Below, piece by piece: positions 24,568-33,300 of a DNA stretch of 64,000 nucleotides. Every line of letters begins with the position of its first letter. The first letter of the stretch is position 1. The stretch is from Peteryoungia ipomoeae (GTDB taxonomy: Bacteria > Pseudomonadota > Alphaproteobacteria > Rhizobiales > Rhizobiaceae): assembly GCF_004912165.1 (NCBI RefSeq), contig NZ_STGV01000008.1:62001-126000 (forward strand), in the 5' to 3' direction. The position numbers were made by a program, and so were the translations under genes. The notes under the pieces were generated by a model, which had not been told where the DNA came from, did not search any database, and saw only the letters and a program-made list of their open reading frames with translations.

Positions 24568-25251
24568 TCAGAAGTTTCTGATTTCGCACTGCCGGCGCGG
24601 ACCTCCGCCATAGGGCTGATAGCTGTTGTCGCTTGCCCGATAGGAGTTGTAGCGGCTGGCACAGGCTTCGGCCTGGGCGCTGCCAACCGTCATTGCCGTG
24701 TCGCCCGTGGTTGACGTTCGATAGTAAGTCACAGACCCTTCGGATGGCCAGGGCGCGCGCTGGAGTTCAGCCAGCTCGTCCATGCCGTCGCCATAGGGAG
24801 ATGTGCAGTCCTTCCTCACGCCCGAATACGACAGATAGGAATTGTCTTCCGGACGATAGGAGCGATATTTGTTTGAGCACCACTCCATGTGATCGGCCGT
24901 ATAGCCAACAGCAATCACACCCTCTTCGGACCTGCTGTCATCGCTCAGCGCTGCTGTCACCATCATATCCAGTTCCGGATTTTCCTGATCTCGGCTGAGG
25001 TCTGGCTTGCTGGACGGCGGCAGCGAGGCGACTGCCACGGTATCGGCTGGGAGCTGCGCGGCGACACGTTCATACGGCTGGTTGTCGCGATCGCTGATGC
25101 TCACCGGCGCGCTGGTCCAAAGCGGCGTTTTGTCATCCTTGAAAATGTGGGGATCATCGGAGGGCAATGCGGCCTCTACAACGGCCAGGCCACCAACCAG
25201 CAATGCAACGGACGTGCTGACTCCCGACAAGAGCAAGATCGCGGACTTCAT
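24568..25251 (-). CDS. BA14K family exported protein with two BA14K motifs
   Basis: The 227-residue product starts at 25251 (MKSAILLLSGVSTSVALLVG) after GGGAGA. An N-terminal hydrophobic segment acts as signal peptide or anchor. A low-complexity middle is followed by two BA14K-like modules: HMEWCSNKYRSYRPEDNSYL near residue 122 and EACASRYNSYRASDNSYQPY near 195, each ending in a cysteine (RKDC, RRQC). BA14K proteins of Brucella and rhizobia are immunoreactive or lectin-like envelope proteins. The duplicated motif is unusual because most members have one. A weak EcfG-like promoter precedes it. Confidence 0.85.
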   Translation of the reverse strand: MKSAILLLSGVSTSVALLVGGLAVVEAALPSDDPHIFKDDKTPLWTSAPVSISDRDNQPYERVAAQLPADTVAVASLPPSSKPDLSRDQENPELDMMVTAALSDDSRSEEGVIAVGYTADHMEWCSNKYRSYRPEDNSYLSYSGVRKDCTSPYGDGMDELAELQRAPWPSEGSVTYYRTSTTGDTAMTVGSAQAEACASRYNSYRASDNSYQPYGGGPRRQCEIRNF

Positions 25252-25277
25252 GTCATTCTCCCTTGATTTGTCAGGAG

Positions 25278-25303
25278 AATGTCGATCCCCAGCAGGTTGT
25301 TCC
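25278..25303 (-). promoter_or_regulatory. Possible EcfG-like promoter of the BA14K gene
   Basis: Minus strand GGAAC (25303-25299), 17 bases, CATT (25281-25278); one mismatch to CGTT. The start codon is 27 bases downstream. Suggestive only. Confidence 0.35.
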
Positions 25304-25379
25304 ACTGCCTTGGATGTTGACCTCGGACATGGTCACGGCGCGATTAAGGAAATCGCGCCGTGGTTGCGTGTGTTCTTTA

Positions 25380-27164
25380 TCAATGGTTGTGCCGTGGCGG
25401 CGTTTTCGAGATTTGCTTGAACTCATCGGCGCCCCTGATGGTAGCGCCATCTGCAAGTTGCGTAACTGTCTGGCGGTAAAGCCTTTGCCACGGTGTGGCA
25501 TCGGGCGGCACAGGTGGCAGACCTTCGGTCTTTCGCTTTTCAATCTCGGCGTCACTGACAAGCATGTCGCAAAGACCCTTGTTCAGGTCGATGCGGATCA
25601 CGTCGCCGGTGCGGATAAACGCCAGTCCGCCGCCAGCCGCGCTTTCCGGGGAGGCGTTGAGGATGGACGGGCTGTCGGCCGTTCCGGACTGGCGTCCGTC
25701 GCCGATGGTCGGCAGGCTGAGGATGCCTTTCTTCAAGAGGTGATCCGGTGGCTGCATGTTCACCACCTCTGCCGATCCCGGCCAGCCAAGTGGCCCGGCA
25801 CCCCGGATCACGAGAATACAGTTCTCGTCGATGTCGAGCGCGGGATCATTGATGCGGTGATGATAGTCTTCCGACCCGTCAAAGACGATGGCACGTCCTT
25901 CAAAGACTCCTTCGCGACCGGGTTCTTGCAGATAGCGGTTGCGGAAGCCTTCGGAAATCACGCTTGTCTTCATGATGGCGAAGTCGAAGAGATTGCCCTT
26001 CAGAACCAGGAAGCCTGCGCGTTCCTTCATTGGCTCGTCATACGGCTTGATCACCTCGCGGTCCGTTGCCTCGCGCCCTTCGATGTTCTCGGACATTGTC
26101 TTGCCCGTCACTGTCGGACAGCCGCCATCAAGCTTTCCAGCCTGGAGCAGCTCCCACATGATGGCAGGAACACCACCGGCGCGGTGAAAACGTTCGCCGA
26201 GATAGGCGCCAGCCGGCTGCACATTGGCGAGCAGCGGGATGTCGAAACCATGAACCTGCCAATCTTCCGGCAAAAGCTCGACGCCTGCATGTTTCGCCAT
26301 GGCCATCAGATGTGGCTGTGCATTGGTCGAGCCGCCAATGGCCGAATTGACCCTGATGGCGTTGAGGAAGGCCTCACGCGTCAGGATGTGCGAGGGCCTG
26401 ATGTCGTCCAGCACCAGTTCAACTGCGCGGCGACCGGTGCGGTAAGCCATCTGGCCACGTTCGCGGTAGGCGGCCGGAATGGCGGCACAGCCCGTCAGGG
26501 ACATGCCAAGCGCCTCGGCCATGGCATTCATCGTCGAGGCCGTTCCCATCGTGTTGCAGTGACCGGCGGATGGGGCGGAGTCGAGTGCGCGTTCTAGGAA
26601 TTCTTCCTTGCTGATCTCGCCGGCCGCATATTTACGGCGTGAACGCCATATGACGGTGCCCGATCCTACGAGCTCGCCGTCATGCCAGCCATCCAGCATC
26701 GGGCCGCCGGAAAGCACGATGGCGGGAAGATCCACGGTCGATGCCGCCATCAGCGCTGACGGCGTGGTCTTGTCGCAGCCGGTGGTCAGGACCACACCGT
26801 CGAAGGGATAGCCGTAAAGCAGCTCAACGAGGCCGAGATAGGCCAGATTGCGGTCCAGTGCCGCCGTCGGGCGCTTGCAGTTCTCGAAAAGGGGATGGGA
26901 CGGAAACTCGATCGGAATGCCGCCTGCATCGCGGATGCCGTCGCGCACGCGTTTCGCCAGCTCGATATGGTGGCGATTGCAGGGATTGATGTCGCTGCCG
27001 GATTGCGCAATGCCGATGATCGGCTTTCCGGACCGCAGCTCCTCGGGTGTCGTCCCATAGTTCATGAACCGCTCCAGATAGAGCGCCGTCATGTCGAGAT
27101 GATCGGGGTTGTCGAACCAGTCCTGTGAACGCAGGCGTCGTTTGGGGGTGCTCATCTCGCTCAC
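25380..27164 (-). CDS. Sugar-acid dehydratase of the IlvD/Edd family (D-xylonate dehydratase-like)
   Basis: The 594-residue cytoplasmic Fe-S dehydratase converts an aldonic acid to its 2-keto-3-deoxy form. The sequence follows the Caulobacter XylD pattern closely from memory: RSQDWFDNPDHLDMTALYLE, GKPIIGIAQSGSDINPCNRH, TGCDKTTPSALMAA, SAGHCNTMGTASTMN and GSTNAQPHL, with cluster-ligand cysteines in NPCNRH, GCDKTT and HCNTMG. Length is normal. It is the third gene of a minus-strand operon, overlapping the dehydrogenase upstream by four bases. With the FAH-family dehydratase at 31601 it would give the two dehydration steps of a Weimberg-type pathway. L-arabinonate or another pentonate is an alternative substrate. 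Confidence 0.88.
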   Translation of the reverse strand: MSEMSTPKRRLRSQDWFDNPDHLDMTALYLERFMNYGTTPEELRSGKPIIGIAQSGSDINPCNRHHIELAKRVRDGIRDAGGIPIEFPSHPLFENCKRPTAALDRNLAYLGLVELLYGYPFDGVVLTTGCDKTTPSALMAASTVDLPAIVLSGGPMLDGWHDGELVGSGTVIWRSRRKYAAGEISKEEFLERALDSAPSAGHCNTMGTASTMNAMAEALGMSLTGCAAIPAAYRERGQMAYRTGRRAVELVLDDIRPSHILTREAFLNAIRVNSAIGGSTNAQPHLMAMAKHAGVELLPEDWQVHGFDIPLLANVQPAGAYLGERFHRAGGVPAIMWELLQAGKLDGGCPTVTGKTMSENIEGREATDREVIKPYDEPMKERAGFLVLKGNLFDFAIMKTSVISEGFRNRYLQEPGREGVFEGRAIVFDGSEDYHHRINDPALDIDENCILVIRGAGPLGWPGSAEVVNMQPPDHLLKKGILSLPTIGDGRQSGTADSPSILNASPESAAGGGLAFIRTGDVIRIDLNKGLCDMLVSDAEIEKRKTEGLPPVPPDATPWQRLYRQTVTQLADGATIRGADEFKQISKTPPRHNH

Positions 27165-28057
27165 TGGCCTTCCTCCTGGCGATGATTGATCTTCTCCAGA
27201 TGGAGCAATAGTCCACTGTGGTCGGTCTCTCCATGACCCTCTTCGACAAATGCGGCAAATGCCGCTCGAACCTCCGTTGTCAAAGTCAGGGTCAAAGACA
27301 GGGCATCGGCCATGGCGGCGACCGCATTGAGGTCCTTCAACTGAAGTCGCGAAGGGCCGCCCGGCTGAAACTCTCGATCCACCATGCGTTTGCCGTGCAG
27401 CTCAAGGATCCGGCTTTCGGCGAAGCCGCCGCGGATGGCCTCGCGAAATTTCTCCCGCGATGCGCCGCCCGCCTCAACCAGCATCATGGCTTCCGCCACC
27501 GCTCCGATCGTGATGGCGACGATCTGCTGGTTGGCGAGTTTGCAGATTTGCCCCGCGCCGGATGGACCGACATGGGTGACGCGGCCAAGGGCGGCAAACA
27601 CCTCGGTGAGTTGCGCAACGGTATGGGCATCCCCGCCTGCCATGATGGCGAGCGTGCCCGCTTCAGCCCCGACGACGCCGCCGGAGACCGGTGCGTCGAG
27701 ATGGGCAAGACCGCGTTCCGCCAATCGAGTGGCGTGTTCTCTGGCGATCGGAGGGGCGATCGACGATGTATCGACGACGATTGCTCCTTGTGGAAGCGCA
27801 TCGAGAACGGCAGGAGCGAAGAGAACCTCGCCGACGGCCTTGCCGTCCGAAAGCATTGTAAAAACGATATCGGCCTTTGCCACTGCGTCTGCTGGCGTTG
27901 CGCAGACACGGGCTCCGTGTGCGGCAAGTGCTTCCGCCTTGCGGGGGTCACGGTTCCAGACCGACACCTCGAAGCCGGCTCCGAGCAGGCGCCGCGCCAT
28001 CGGTGCGCCCATGAGCCCGGTGCCGAGAAATGCGATGCGTTTCGTGTCTTTGCTCAA
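27161..28057 (-). CDS. NAD(P)-dependent 3-hydroxyisobutyrate dehydrogenase-family oxidoreductase
   Basis: The 298-residue dehydrogenase has the N-terminal Rossmann motif FLGTGLMGAPMARRLLGAG, substrate motif DAPVSGGVVGAEAGTLAIMAGG and catalytic lysine region GQICKLANQQIVAITIGAVAE. Family members reduce or oxidise beta-hydroxy acids (3-hydroxyisobutyrate, tartronate semialdehyde, L-threonate, glycerate). Overlaps of four bases on both sides place it in the denD-like / dehydrogenase / dehydratase operon, so an aldonic-acid or hydroxy-acid intermediate is likely. The exact substrate cannot be read from sequence. Confidence 0.88.
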   Translation of the reverse strand: MSKDTKRIAFLGTGLMGAPMARRLLGAGFEVSVWNRDPRKAEALAAHGARVCATPADAVAKADIVFTMLSDGKAVGEVLFAPAVLDALPQGAIVVDTSSIAPPIAREHATRLAERGLAHLDAPVSGGVVGAEAGTLAIMAGGDAHTVAQLTEVFAALGRVTHVGPSGAGQICKLANQQIVAITIGAVAEAMMLVEAGGASREKFREAIRGGFAESRILELHGKRMVDREFQPGGPSRLQLKDLNAVAAMADALSLTLTLTTEVRAAFAAFVEEGHGETDHSGLLLHLEKINHRQEEGQ

Positions 28058-29037
28058 AGCGAACCTCCGAGTTCGTCTTCGATATGCGCCTGGATGATCT
28101 CGTCGAAAGAGGTTTCTGCCGTGAAGCCGAGTTCGCGGGCGCGTGTCGCCTCAAAGCCCGGTGCCCAGCCGGCACACATGCGCATGATCATCTCATCCGG
28201 CTCGCGCTTGATCAGGGCAACGGCAGCGTCGCCTGCCACCCGACGCAGCGCTTCGATCTGTTCGCCGACAGTGGCGCTCAGGCCCGGCATCGAGAGATTG
28301 CGACGGGGGCCAACCTTTTGCAGATCGATGGTAGCGCCGTGGATCATGAAGCCGACAGCCGACCGGGGGGAGGTGTGCCAATGACGCACGTCGTCGCTGA
28401 CCGGCAGGATTGCCTCCTTGCCCACCAGGGGTTCCCGCAAAATGTTGGAGAAGAAGCCGGAAGCCGCCTTGTTTGGCTTGCCGGGGCGGATGCAGACGGT
28501 TGGCAGGCGGATGCCGATGCCATCGAAAAAGCCCTTGCGCGCATAGTCGGAGAGCAGCAGTTCGCAGATGGCCTTCTGCGTACCGTAGCTGGTGAGGGGC
28601 GTCGTGTGGAAATCGTCCGGGATCGGATAGGGCAGGGGGGCGCCGACGACTGCAATCGATGACGCAAAGACAAGACGCGGACGATAGCCGTCCGCCTGCT
28701 GCGCCAGTCGGATTGCGTCGAAAAGGTAGCGAGTTCCATCCAGATTGATAGCGTATCCCTTGTCGAAATCGAGTTCTGCCTCGCCCGAAACAATGGCTGC
28801 CAGGTGGAAGATGACATCCGGCCGCCGCGCAACGAGGCCTTCAGCGACACCAAGTTGCGACAGGTCGCCGATCTGGAGGCTAACTTGCCCATCAAATCCC
28901 GCAGGGGATTCCGGCGTAACAACGTCAACGAGCGTCATCGACGCAATGGCATCTCCGCGCAACTGGCCGTCACGCGCCAGACGTTCTGCGAGCTTTCGAC
29001 CGACCATGCCGGCCGCGCCGATAATCATAACATGCAT
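28054..29037 (-). CDS. NAD-dependent epimerase/dehydratase family protein (D-erythronate dehydrogenase-like)
   Basis: The 327-residue product starts at 29037 (MHVMIIGAAGMVGRKLAERL) after GGAG. Extended SDR features: GAAGMVG nucleotide loop, DVIFHLAAIVSGEAELDFDKG, ASSIAVVG and the catalytic YGTQK. The pattern matches DenD-type D-erythronate 2-dehydrogenases. First gene of the minus-strand operon. A palindromic operator lies at 29115-29133 in the 180-base gap to the divergent FAD oxidase. Confidence 0.85.
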   Translation of the reverse strand: MHVMIIGAAGMVGRKLAERLARDGQLRGDAIASMTLVDVVTPESPAGFDGQVSLQIGDLSQLGVAEGLVARRPDVIFHLAAIVSGEAELDFDKGYAINLDGTRYLFDAIRLAQQADGYRPRLVFASSIAVVGAPLPYPIPDDFHTTPLTSYGTQKAICELLLSDYARKGFFDGIGIRLPTVCIRPGKPNKAASGFFSNILREPLVGKEAILPVSDDVRHWHTSPRSAVGFMIHGATIDLQKVGPRRNLSMPGLSATVGEQIEALRRVAGDAAVALIKREPDEMIMRMCAGWAPGFEATRARELGFTAETSFDEIIQAHIEDELGGSL

Positions 29038-29114
29038 AGCGTTTCTCCTCCGGTTTAGTGACATTCCGCCTGCGTCCAAAGCCACGCAAGAGACCGTCTG
29101 AAAAAATCATTTGT

Positions 29115-29133
29115 AAGGTTGTCTGATAACCTT
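29115..29133. promoter_or_regulatory. GntR operator 1 (AAGGTTGTCTGATAACCTT)
   Basis: A 19-base dyad, AAGGTT/AACCTT arms around a TTGTC-T-GATAA core, lies between two divergent sugar-acid genes. The core recurs at 31522 and 36790. It is consistent with FadR-subfamily GntR half sites (TTGTC/GACAA). Confidence 0.68.
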
Positions 29134-29217
29134 ATATCATGCATTTGGAAACCGAAATGTTGAAGGCGTCTCCTGCCCTGTGAGCGGGTGCGTATGGATG
29201 AAAGTTTGGAGGCGAAC

Positions 29218-30651
29218 ATGGCCGACGGAGTTGCGGTGCACGCGGCAGCGGACGCTCTGATAGAGCATCTGGGTGCCGACATGGTTCTGGTCGGGGACGA
29301 TGTCGAGCGCTATTGCCGCGACTGGCATGGCGATGTCACGACTGGAGCGTTGGCCGTTATACGGCCGAGGTCCACCGCTGATGTATCTGCCGCCGTCACG
29401 GCAGTCGCCAGCCTCGGTCTTTCGATCGTTCCCCAAGGGGGCAATACGGGTCTCGTGCTCGGCGCTACGCCGGATCAGCCGCTCGCCCAGGTGGTTCTCA
29501 GCCTTGAGCGAATGACCGCGGTTCGCCGCATCGATGTCGACGATTTTTCCGCAGTGGTGGAAGCCGGCTGCATCCTTTCCGAATTCAAGGACAAGGTCGA
29601 GGCGGCCGGACTGTTTTTTCCGTTGGCTCTCGGAGCGCAGGGGTCGTGCCGGATTGGTGGCAACGTCTCGACCAATGCCGGGGGGATCAATGTTCTCCGC
29701 TATGGCATGATGCGTGAGCTTGTGCTGGGGCTTGAGGTCGTCTTGCCCGACGGGACGGTGTTCGAGGGGCTCTCGACCTTGCGCAAGGACAACAGGGGTG
29801 TCGATCTCAAGCAGCTGTTCATTGGCGCGGAAGGAACTTTGGGTATCGTCACCGCCGTTGCAGTCAAACTGCTGCCGCCGGTCGAGCAGGTGGCCACCGC
29901 ACTGGTCGGTCTAGCTTCGCTTTCGGATGCGATTGCCCTTTACCGCCGGGCAAGGCGCGATTGCTGTGACCTGCTGTCGGCGTTCGAATTCATGCCGCCG
30001 GTTGCCTTCACCTTGGCGCGGGAGGCGATGCCGGATCTCGCCATGCCGATCTCAGGAGACTATCCCGCATATGTCTTGATGGAGATCGGCGGGTCGGGTC
30101 TTGTCGATATCGAGGATCTGATGCAGCGCTTCCTCGAAGGGGTGATGGAAGAGGAGCTGGTCCTTGATGGCGTCATAGCAAGTTCGAAGGCGCAATCGCG
30201 CAACCTCTGGCTTTTCCGCGAAGGCATGAATGAGGGGCAGGCGAAACGCGGCGCGCATCTGCGAACCGATCTGTCCGTTCCGCTTTCGAGGCTTGCGGAG
30301 TTTGTCGACCAGTCGGAGGCTGCGGTCATGAAGGCTTTGCCCGATTGCCTCTGCGTTTCCTATGGGCATGTCGGGGATGGCAACGTTCATCTCAACGTCT
30401 TGCCGCCGGCAGGCCTGCCACGGGCTGAGCTGGATGCCTTCCTGTATAAGGCCAAGTCTGTCATCAACGACGTTCTTGACACATTCGGTGGTTCCATCAG
30501 CGCGGAGCATGGGATTGGTCGGCTGAAAAAGGCCGATTTCCTGGCGCGTATCCCGGATGTGCAGGCCGGTCTTCTGTCTGCCGTCAAGCATGCAATCGAT
30601 CCGAAACTGATGATGAATCCTGGCTGCCAATTGAATTTCACTGCGGATTGA
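29218..30651 (+). CDS. FAD-linked oxidase / D-2-hydroxyacid dehydrogenase (GlcD family)
   Basis: The 477-residue flavoenzyme starts at 29218 (MADGVAVHAAADALIEHLGA), GGAGG five bases upstream; an in-frame ATG 30 bases earlier is less well placed. It has the PCMH FAD-binding fold (STADVSAAVTAVASLGLSIV, PQGGNTGLVLGA, GSCRIGGNVSTNAGGINVLR) and a C-terminal FAD-oxidase domain with YGHVGDGNVHLNVL and SAEHGIGRLKK. Members oxidise D-lactate, glycolate, D-2-hydroxyglutarate or related acids. Divergent from the denD-like operon and four bases into the GntR region downstream, so part of the same pathway. A role in oxidising a 2-hydroxy acid by-product such as glycolate is inference. Confidence 0.88.
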   Translation: MADGVAVHAAADALIEHLGADMVLVGDDVERYCRDWHGDVTTGALAVIRPRSTADVSAAVTAVASLGLSIVPQGGNTGLVLGATPDQPLAQVVLSLERMTAVRRIDVDDFSAVVEAGCILSEFKDKVEAAGLFFPLALGAQGSCRIGGNVSTNAGGINVLRYGMMRELVLGLEVVLPDGTVFEGLSTLRKDNRGVDLKQLFIGAEGTLGIVTAVAVKLLPPVEQVATALVGLASLSDAIALYRRARRDCCDLLSAFEFMPPVAFTLAREAMPDLAMPISGDYPAYVLMEIGGSGLVDIEDLMQRFLEGVMEEELVLDGVIASSKAQSRNLWLFREGMNEGQAKRGAHLRTDLSVPLSRLAEFVDQSEAAVMKALPDCLCVSYGHVGDGNVHLNVLPPAGLPRAELDAFLYKAKSVINDVLDTFGGSISAEHGIGRLKKADFLARIPDVQAGLLSAVKHAIDPKLMMNPGCQLNFTAD

Positions 30652-30704
30652 GGAAAACAGTGAAGGCGCTTTGTCGAAGGCGCCGGCCAGGGAGCAAGCA
30701 GACG

Positions 30705-31433
30705 ATGGCGATCGACATGGGGCATTTCAATATCGGTGAAATCAGGCGTAGCGAACATTTGCCGACCCGCATCGCATCGCAGCTGGCGGCTGAAATCAGC
30801 CAGGCGCGGCTGAACCCCGGCGACAAGCTGCCGACCGAGCACGTCCTGGCAAAGACGCTTGGGGTCAGTCGCTCGGTGATCCGCGAAGCCATCGCGCAAT
30901 TGCGCAATGAGGGTCTGGTCGAGACGCGCCAGGGTGTTGGCGCATTCGTCAGTGAGCGTTCTGCTCAACTGATCCGGATCAAGGACGACGAGCTTTCCGA
31001 TCCAGGCAGCTTTCGGGCGATGTTTCAGCTCCGTATCCCGCTTGAGATCGAAGCGGCCGGTCTTGCCGCCCTTCACCACACTGACGATGATCTAAAGAGG
31101 ATCGACGCGGCGCTCGCCATGATGACGGGCGATGAGAAGTGGACGGAGAACGGTATCGATGCCGATCTTTTGTTTCATCGTGCGGTCGCCCAATCAACTC
31201 AGAACGCCTATTTTGCTACCTTTGTTGGCTTTATCGCCGAACGCATCAGTCTCGCCATTGCCGCGGCACGTGCCCGGGCCGTGCTTGAAGAGATTGTCGA
31301 AACGACGATTGCAGAGCATGTTGCCTTGCGGGATGCGATTGCGTCCCGAGATCCACTGGCGGCACGCGCTGCGATGCGTGCACATCTTTCCGGGGCTGCA
31401 GACCGAATTGGTCTGAGCCTCGAGCAATTTTGA
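30705..31433 (+). CDS. GntR-family (FadR subfamily) transcriptional regulator
   Basis: The 242-residue regulator starts at 30705 (MAIDMGHFNIGEIRRSEHLP), AGGGAG upstream; longer forms lie in low-likelihood sequence. The winged helix at about 15-80 reads LPTRIASQLAAEISQARLNP, KLPTEHVLAKTLGVSRSVIR, EAIAQLRNEGLVETRQGVGA. The FCD effector domain from about 100 has the metal-site residues (DADLLFHRAVA, TIAEHVALRDAI, AAMRAHL). It likely recognises the TTGTC-N-GAYAA sites flanking the local operons and responds to a sugar acid. Confidence 0.9.
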   Translation: MAIDMGHFNIGEIRRSEHLPTRIASQLAAEISQARLNPGDKLPTEHVLAKTLGVSRSVIREAIAQLRNEGLVETRQGVGAFVSERSAQLIRIKDDELSDPGSFRAMFQLRIPLEIEAAGLAALHHTDDDLKRIDAALAMMTGDEKWTENGIDADLLFHRAVAQSTQNAYFATFVGFIAERISLAIAAARARAVLEEIVETTIAEHVALRDAIASRDPLAARAAMRAHLSGAADRIGLSLEQF

Positions 31434-31521
31434 TCTTGCCTGGCCCCTCCTAAAACAAAGGGGGAAGAGCGGCTTTGGGGTAGACAGGCTGAGCGTATGT
31501 GATTATTGACAGTGATCTATG

Positions 31522-31540
31522 TTGTCAGACATCCTGACAA
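31522..31540. promoter_or_regulatory. GntR operator 2 (TTGTCAGACATCCTGACAA)
   Basis: TTGTCAG (31522-31528) and CTGACAA (31534-31540) are perfect inverted arms, and the left part alone (TTGTCAGACAT) matches the core of operators 1 and 3. It sits 60-80 bases upstream of the FAH dehydratase/TRAP operon, inside the 167-base gap after the regulator gene. Confidence 0.68.
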
Positions 31541-31600
31541 TGTTGGGATAGCTTGAGGAGCTACCCGCCAAGGACGAGGAGGAGGCCCGTCTTGCCAACC

Positions 31601-32761
31601 ATGCATAGCCTGAAATCCGTCGAAATTCTGCCGGAGGACGCCGGCCAGGCGATCCTCATCGGGCGAGTCTGGTCCGATGCCGAGGGTGGCCCCTGTCCTG
31701 TCTGCGTGCGGGATGGGCGGATCATTGATCTGACGGATCTGGCTGCGACTGTGTCAGGCCTTCTGGAAATCGACGATCTGGCGGCGCGGCTTTCCGCAGA
31801 CCTCTCCGGCAAGGATCTCGGTTCGGTCGATGAATTCCTTGACGGTACGGCTGGAAGACTGCTGGCGCCTGTGGACCTTCAGGCCATCAAGGCAGCCGGG
31901 GTTACCTTTGCCGACAGCATGCTGGAACGCGTGATCGAAGAACAGGCCAAGGGCGATGCGGGCCGCGCGCAGGATATTCGCGCACGCCTTGCCCCGGTTC
32001 TCGGCGATAGCCTGCGTGGCCTCGTGGCAGGCTCCGAAAAGGCCGCCGAAGTCAAAGCCTTGCTGCAGGACATGGGCCTCTGGTCGCAGTATCTTGAGGT
32101 CGGCATCGGGCCGGATGCGGAAATCTTCACCAAGGCTCAGCCGATGTCGTCTGTCGCCTGTGGTGATCGGGTCGGCATCCATCCCATCTCGCAATGGAAC
32201 AATCCCGAACCCGAAGTGGTGCTGGCGATCCGGTCCGATGGCAGGATTCTGGGTGCAACTCTCGGCAATGACGTCAACCTGCGCGATGTCGAGGGTCGCT
32301 CGGCGCTTCTTCTGGGCAAGGCCAAGGACAACAATGCATCCTGCTCGCTTGGCCCGTTTATCCGCCTCTTCGATGACAGCTTCACGCTCGACGTTTTGAG
32401 CAAGGTGCGTGTTTCGCTGGTGGTGAAAGGCGAGGACGGCTTCGAGATGACGGGAGAAAGCCCGATGGAGGCGATCAGCCGTTCGCCGCAAAACCTCGCA
32501 TCGCAGCTGCGCAACCGAAATCATCAGTATCCCGATGGCGCCGTGCTCTTCCTCGGAACGATGTTTGCACCGGTCAAGGATCGCCGTGGCGCCGGTCTTG
32601 GCTTTACCCATGAGGTTGGTGATCGTGTCGAGATCTTCACGCCGAAGCTCGGCCGTCTCGTCAATTGGGTGGACCGTACCGATGCATGCCCGGAATGGGA
32701 ATTCGGCAGCAGGGCCCTGTTTCGCAATCTGGCCCAGCGTGGCCTTCTTAACAAGGTTTGA
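31601..32761 (+). CDS. Fumarylacetoacetate-hydrolase-family 2-keto-3-deoxy-sugar-acid dehydratase (XylX-like)
   Basis: The 386-residue cytoplasmic enzyme has the FAH fold with metal ligands in the EIFTKAQPMSSV, WNNPEPEVVLAI (E-x-E) and GNDVNLRDVEGRS segments, plus AKDNNASCSLGPF. The VDLQAIKAAGVTFADSMLER and GLWSQYLEVGIGPDAEIFTK blocks resemble Caulobacter XylX, which turns 2-keto-3-deoxyxylonate into alpha-ketoglutarate semialdehyde. Start: ATG 31601 is taken, but TTG 31592 (three codons earlier) has better spacing to GGAGG at 31581-31585. It precedes the TRAP genes and follows a GntR operator. Substrate assignment is by family and context. Confidence 0.85.
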   Translation: MHSLKSVEILPEDAGQAILIGRVWSDAEGGPCPVCVRDGRIIDLTDLAATVSGLLEIDDLAARLSADLSGKDLGSVDEFLDGTAGRLLAPVDLQAIKAAGVTFADSMLERVIEEQAKGDAGRAQDIRARLAPVLGDSLRGLVAGSEKAAEVKALLQDMGLWSQYLEVGIGPDAEIFTKAQPMSSVACGDRVGIHPISQWNNPEPEVVLAIRSDGRILGATLGNDVNLRDVEGRSALLLGKAKDNNASCSLGPFIRLFDDSFTLDVLSKVRVSLVVKGEDGFEMTGESPMEAISRSPQNLASQLRNRNHQYPDGAVLFLGTMFAPVKDRRGAGLGFTHEVGDRVEIFTPKLGRLVNWVDRTDACPEWEFGSRALFRNLAQRGLLNKV

Positions 32762-32766
32762 TCAGG

Positions 32767-33300
32767 ATGAGCAAAATCGTCGATCTGTTCTACCGATTTC
32801 TTGAATGGCTGCTGATCCTGCTGCTCTCCGGTATGGCCATCATGGTGTTCGTGAATGTCATCCTGCGCTACGCGATGAACTCGGGCCTGACGGTCTCGGA
32901 TGAAATGGCGCGCTATTTCTTCGTCTGGCTGACCTTTATCGGCGCGGTCGTCGGGTTTCGTGAGTACGGCCATCTTGGTGTAGAATCGCTTGTTGCCATC
33001 CTAGGGCGCCGTGGTCGTGTTGTCTGCATGATCCTGACCAATCTCATCATTCTCGGCGTGTCGCTGCTGTTCTTCTGGGGAACCTGGAAGCAGCTCCCGA
33101 TCAACGCCAGCATGGCGGCACCTGTGACGGGGCTGTCGATGGGCTGGGTCTACGGGATCGGTTTTTTCGCTGGAGGCGGCTGTGCCCTGATTGCGCTTGA
33201 GCGACTGATCCGCCTCGTAACAGGACGGGTTACCGAAGAAGAAATCGCCGCCTTTGCCGGCGAAAACCTCAGCATTGAAAAACTGTCGGAGCGTGCCTGA
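32767..33300 (+). CDS. dctQ: TRAP transporter small permease (DctQ type)
   Basis: The 177-residue membrane protein has four helices (WLLILLLSGMAIMVFVNVIL, FFVWLTFIGAVVGF, MILTNLIILGVSLLFFWG, GWVYGIGFFAGGGCALIALE) and the DctQ motif NVILRYAMNSGLTVSDEMAR. The start at 32767 follows the dehydratase stop by five bases. It forms the TRAP complex with the next two genes and is co-regulated with the sugar-acid enzymes. Confidence 0.9.
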   Translation: MSKIVDLFYRFLEWLLILLLSGMAIMVFVNVILRYAMNSGLTVSDEMARYFFVWLTFIGAVVGFREYGHLGVESLVAILGRRGRVVCMILTNLIILGVSLLFFWGTWKQLPINASMAAPVTGLSMGWVYGIGFFAGGGCALIALERLIRLVTGRVTEEEIAAFAGENLSIEKLSERA

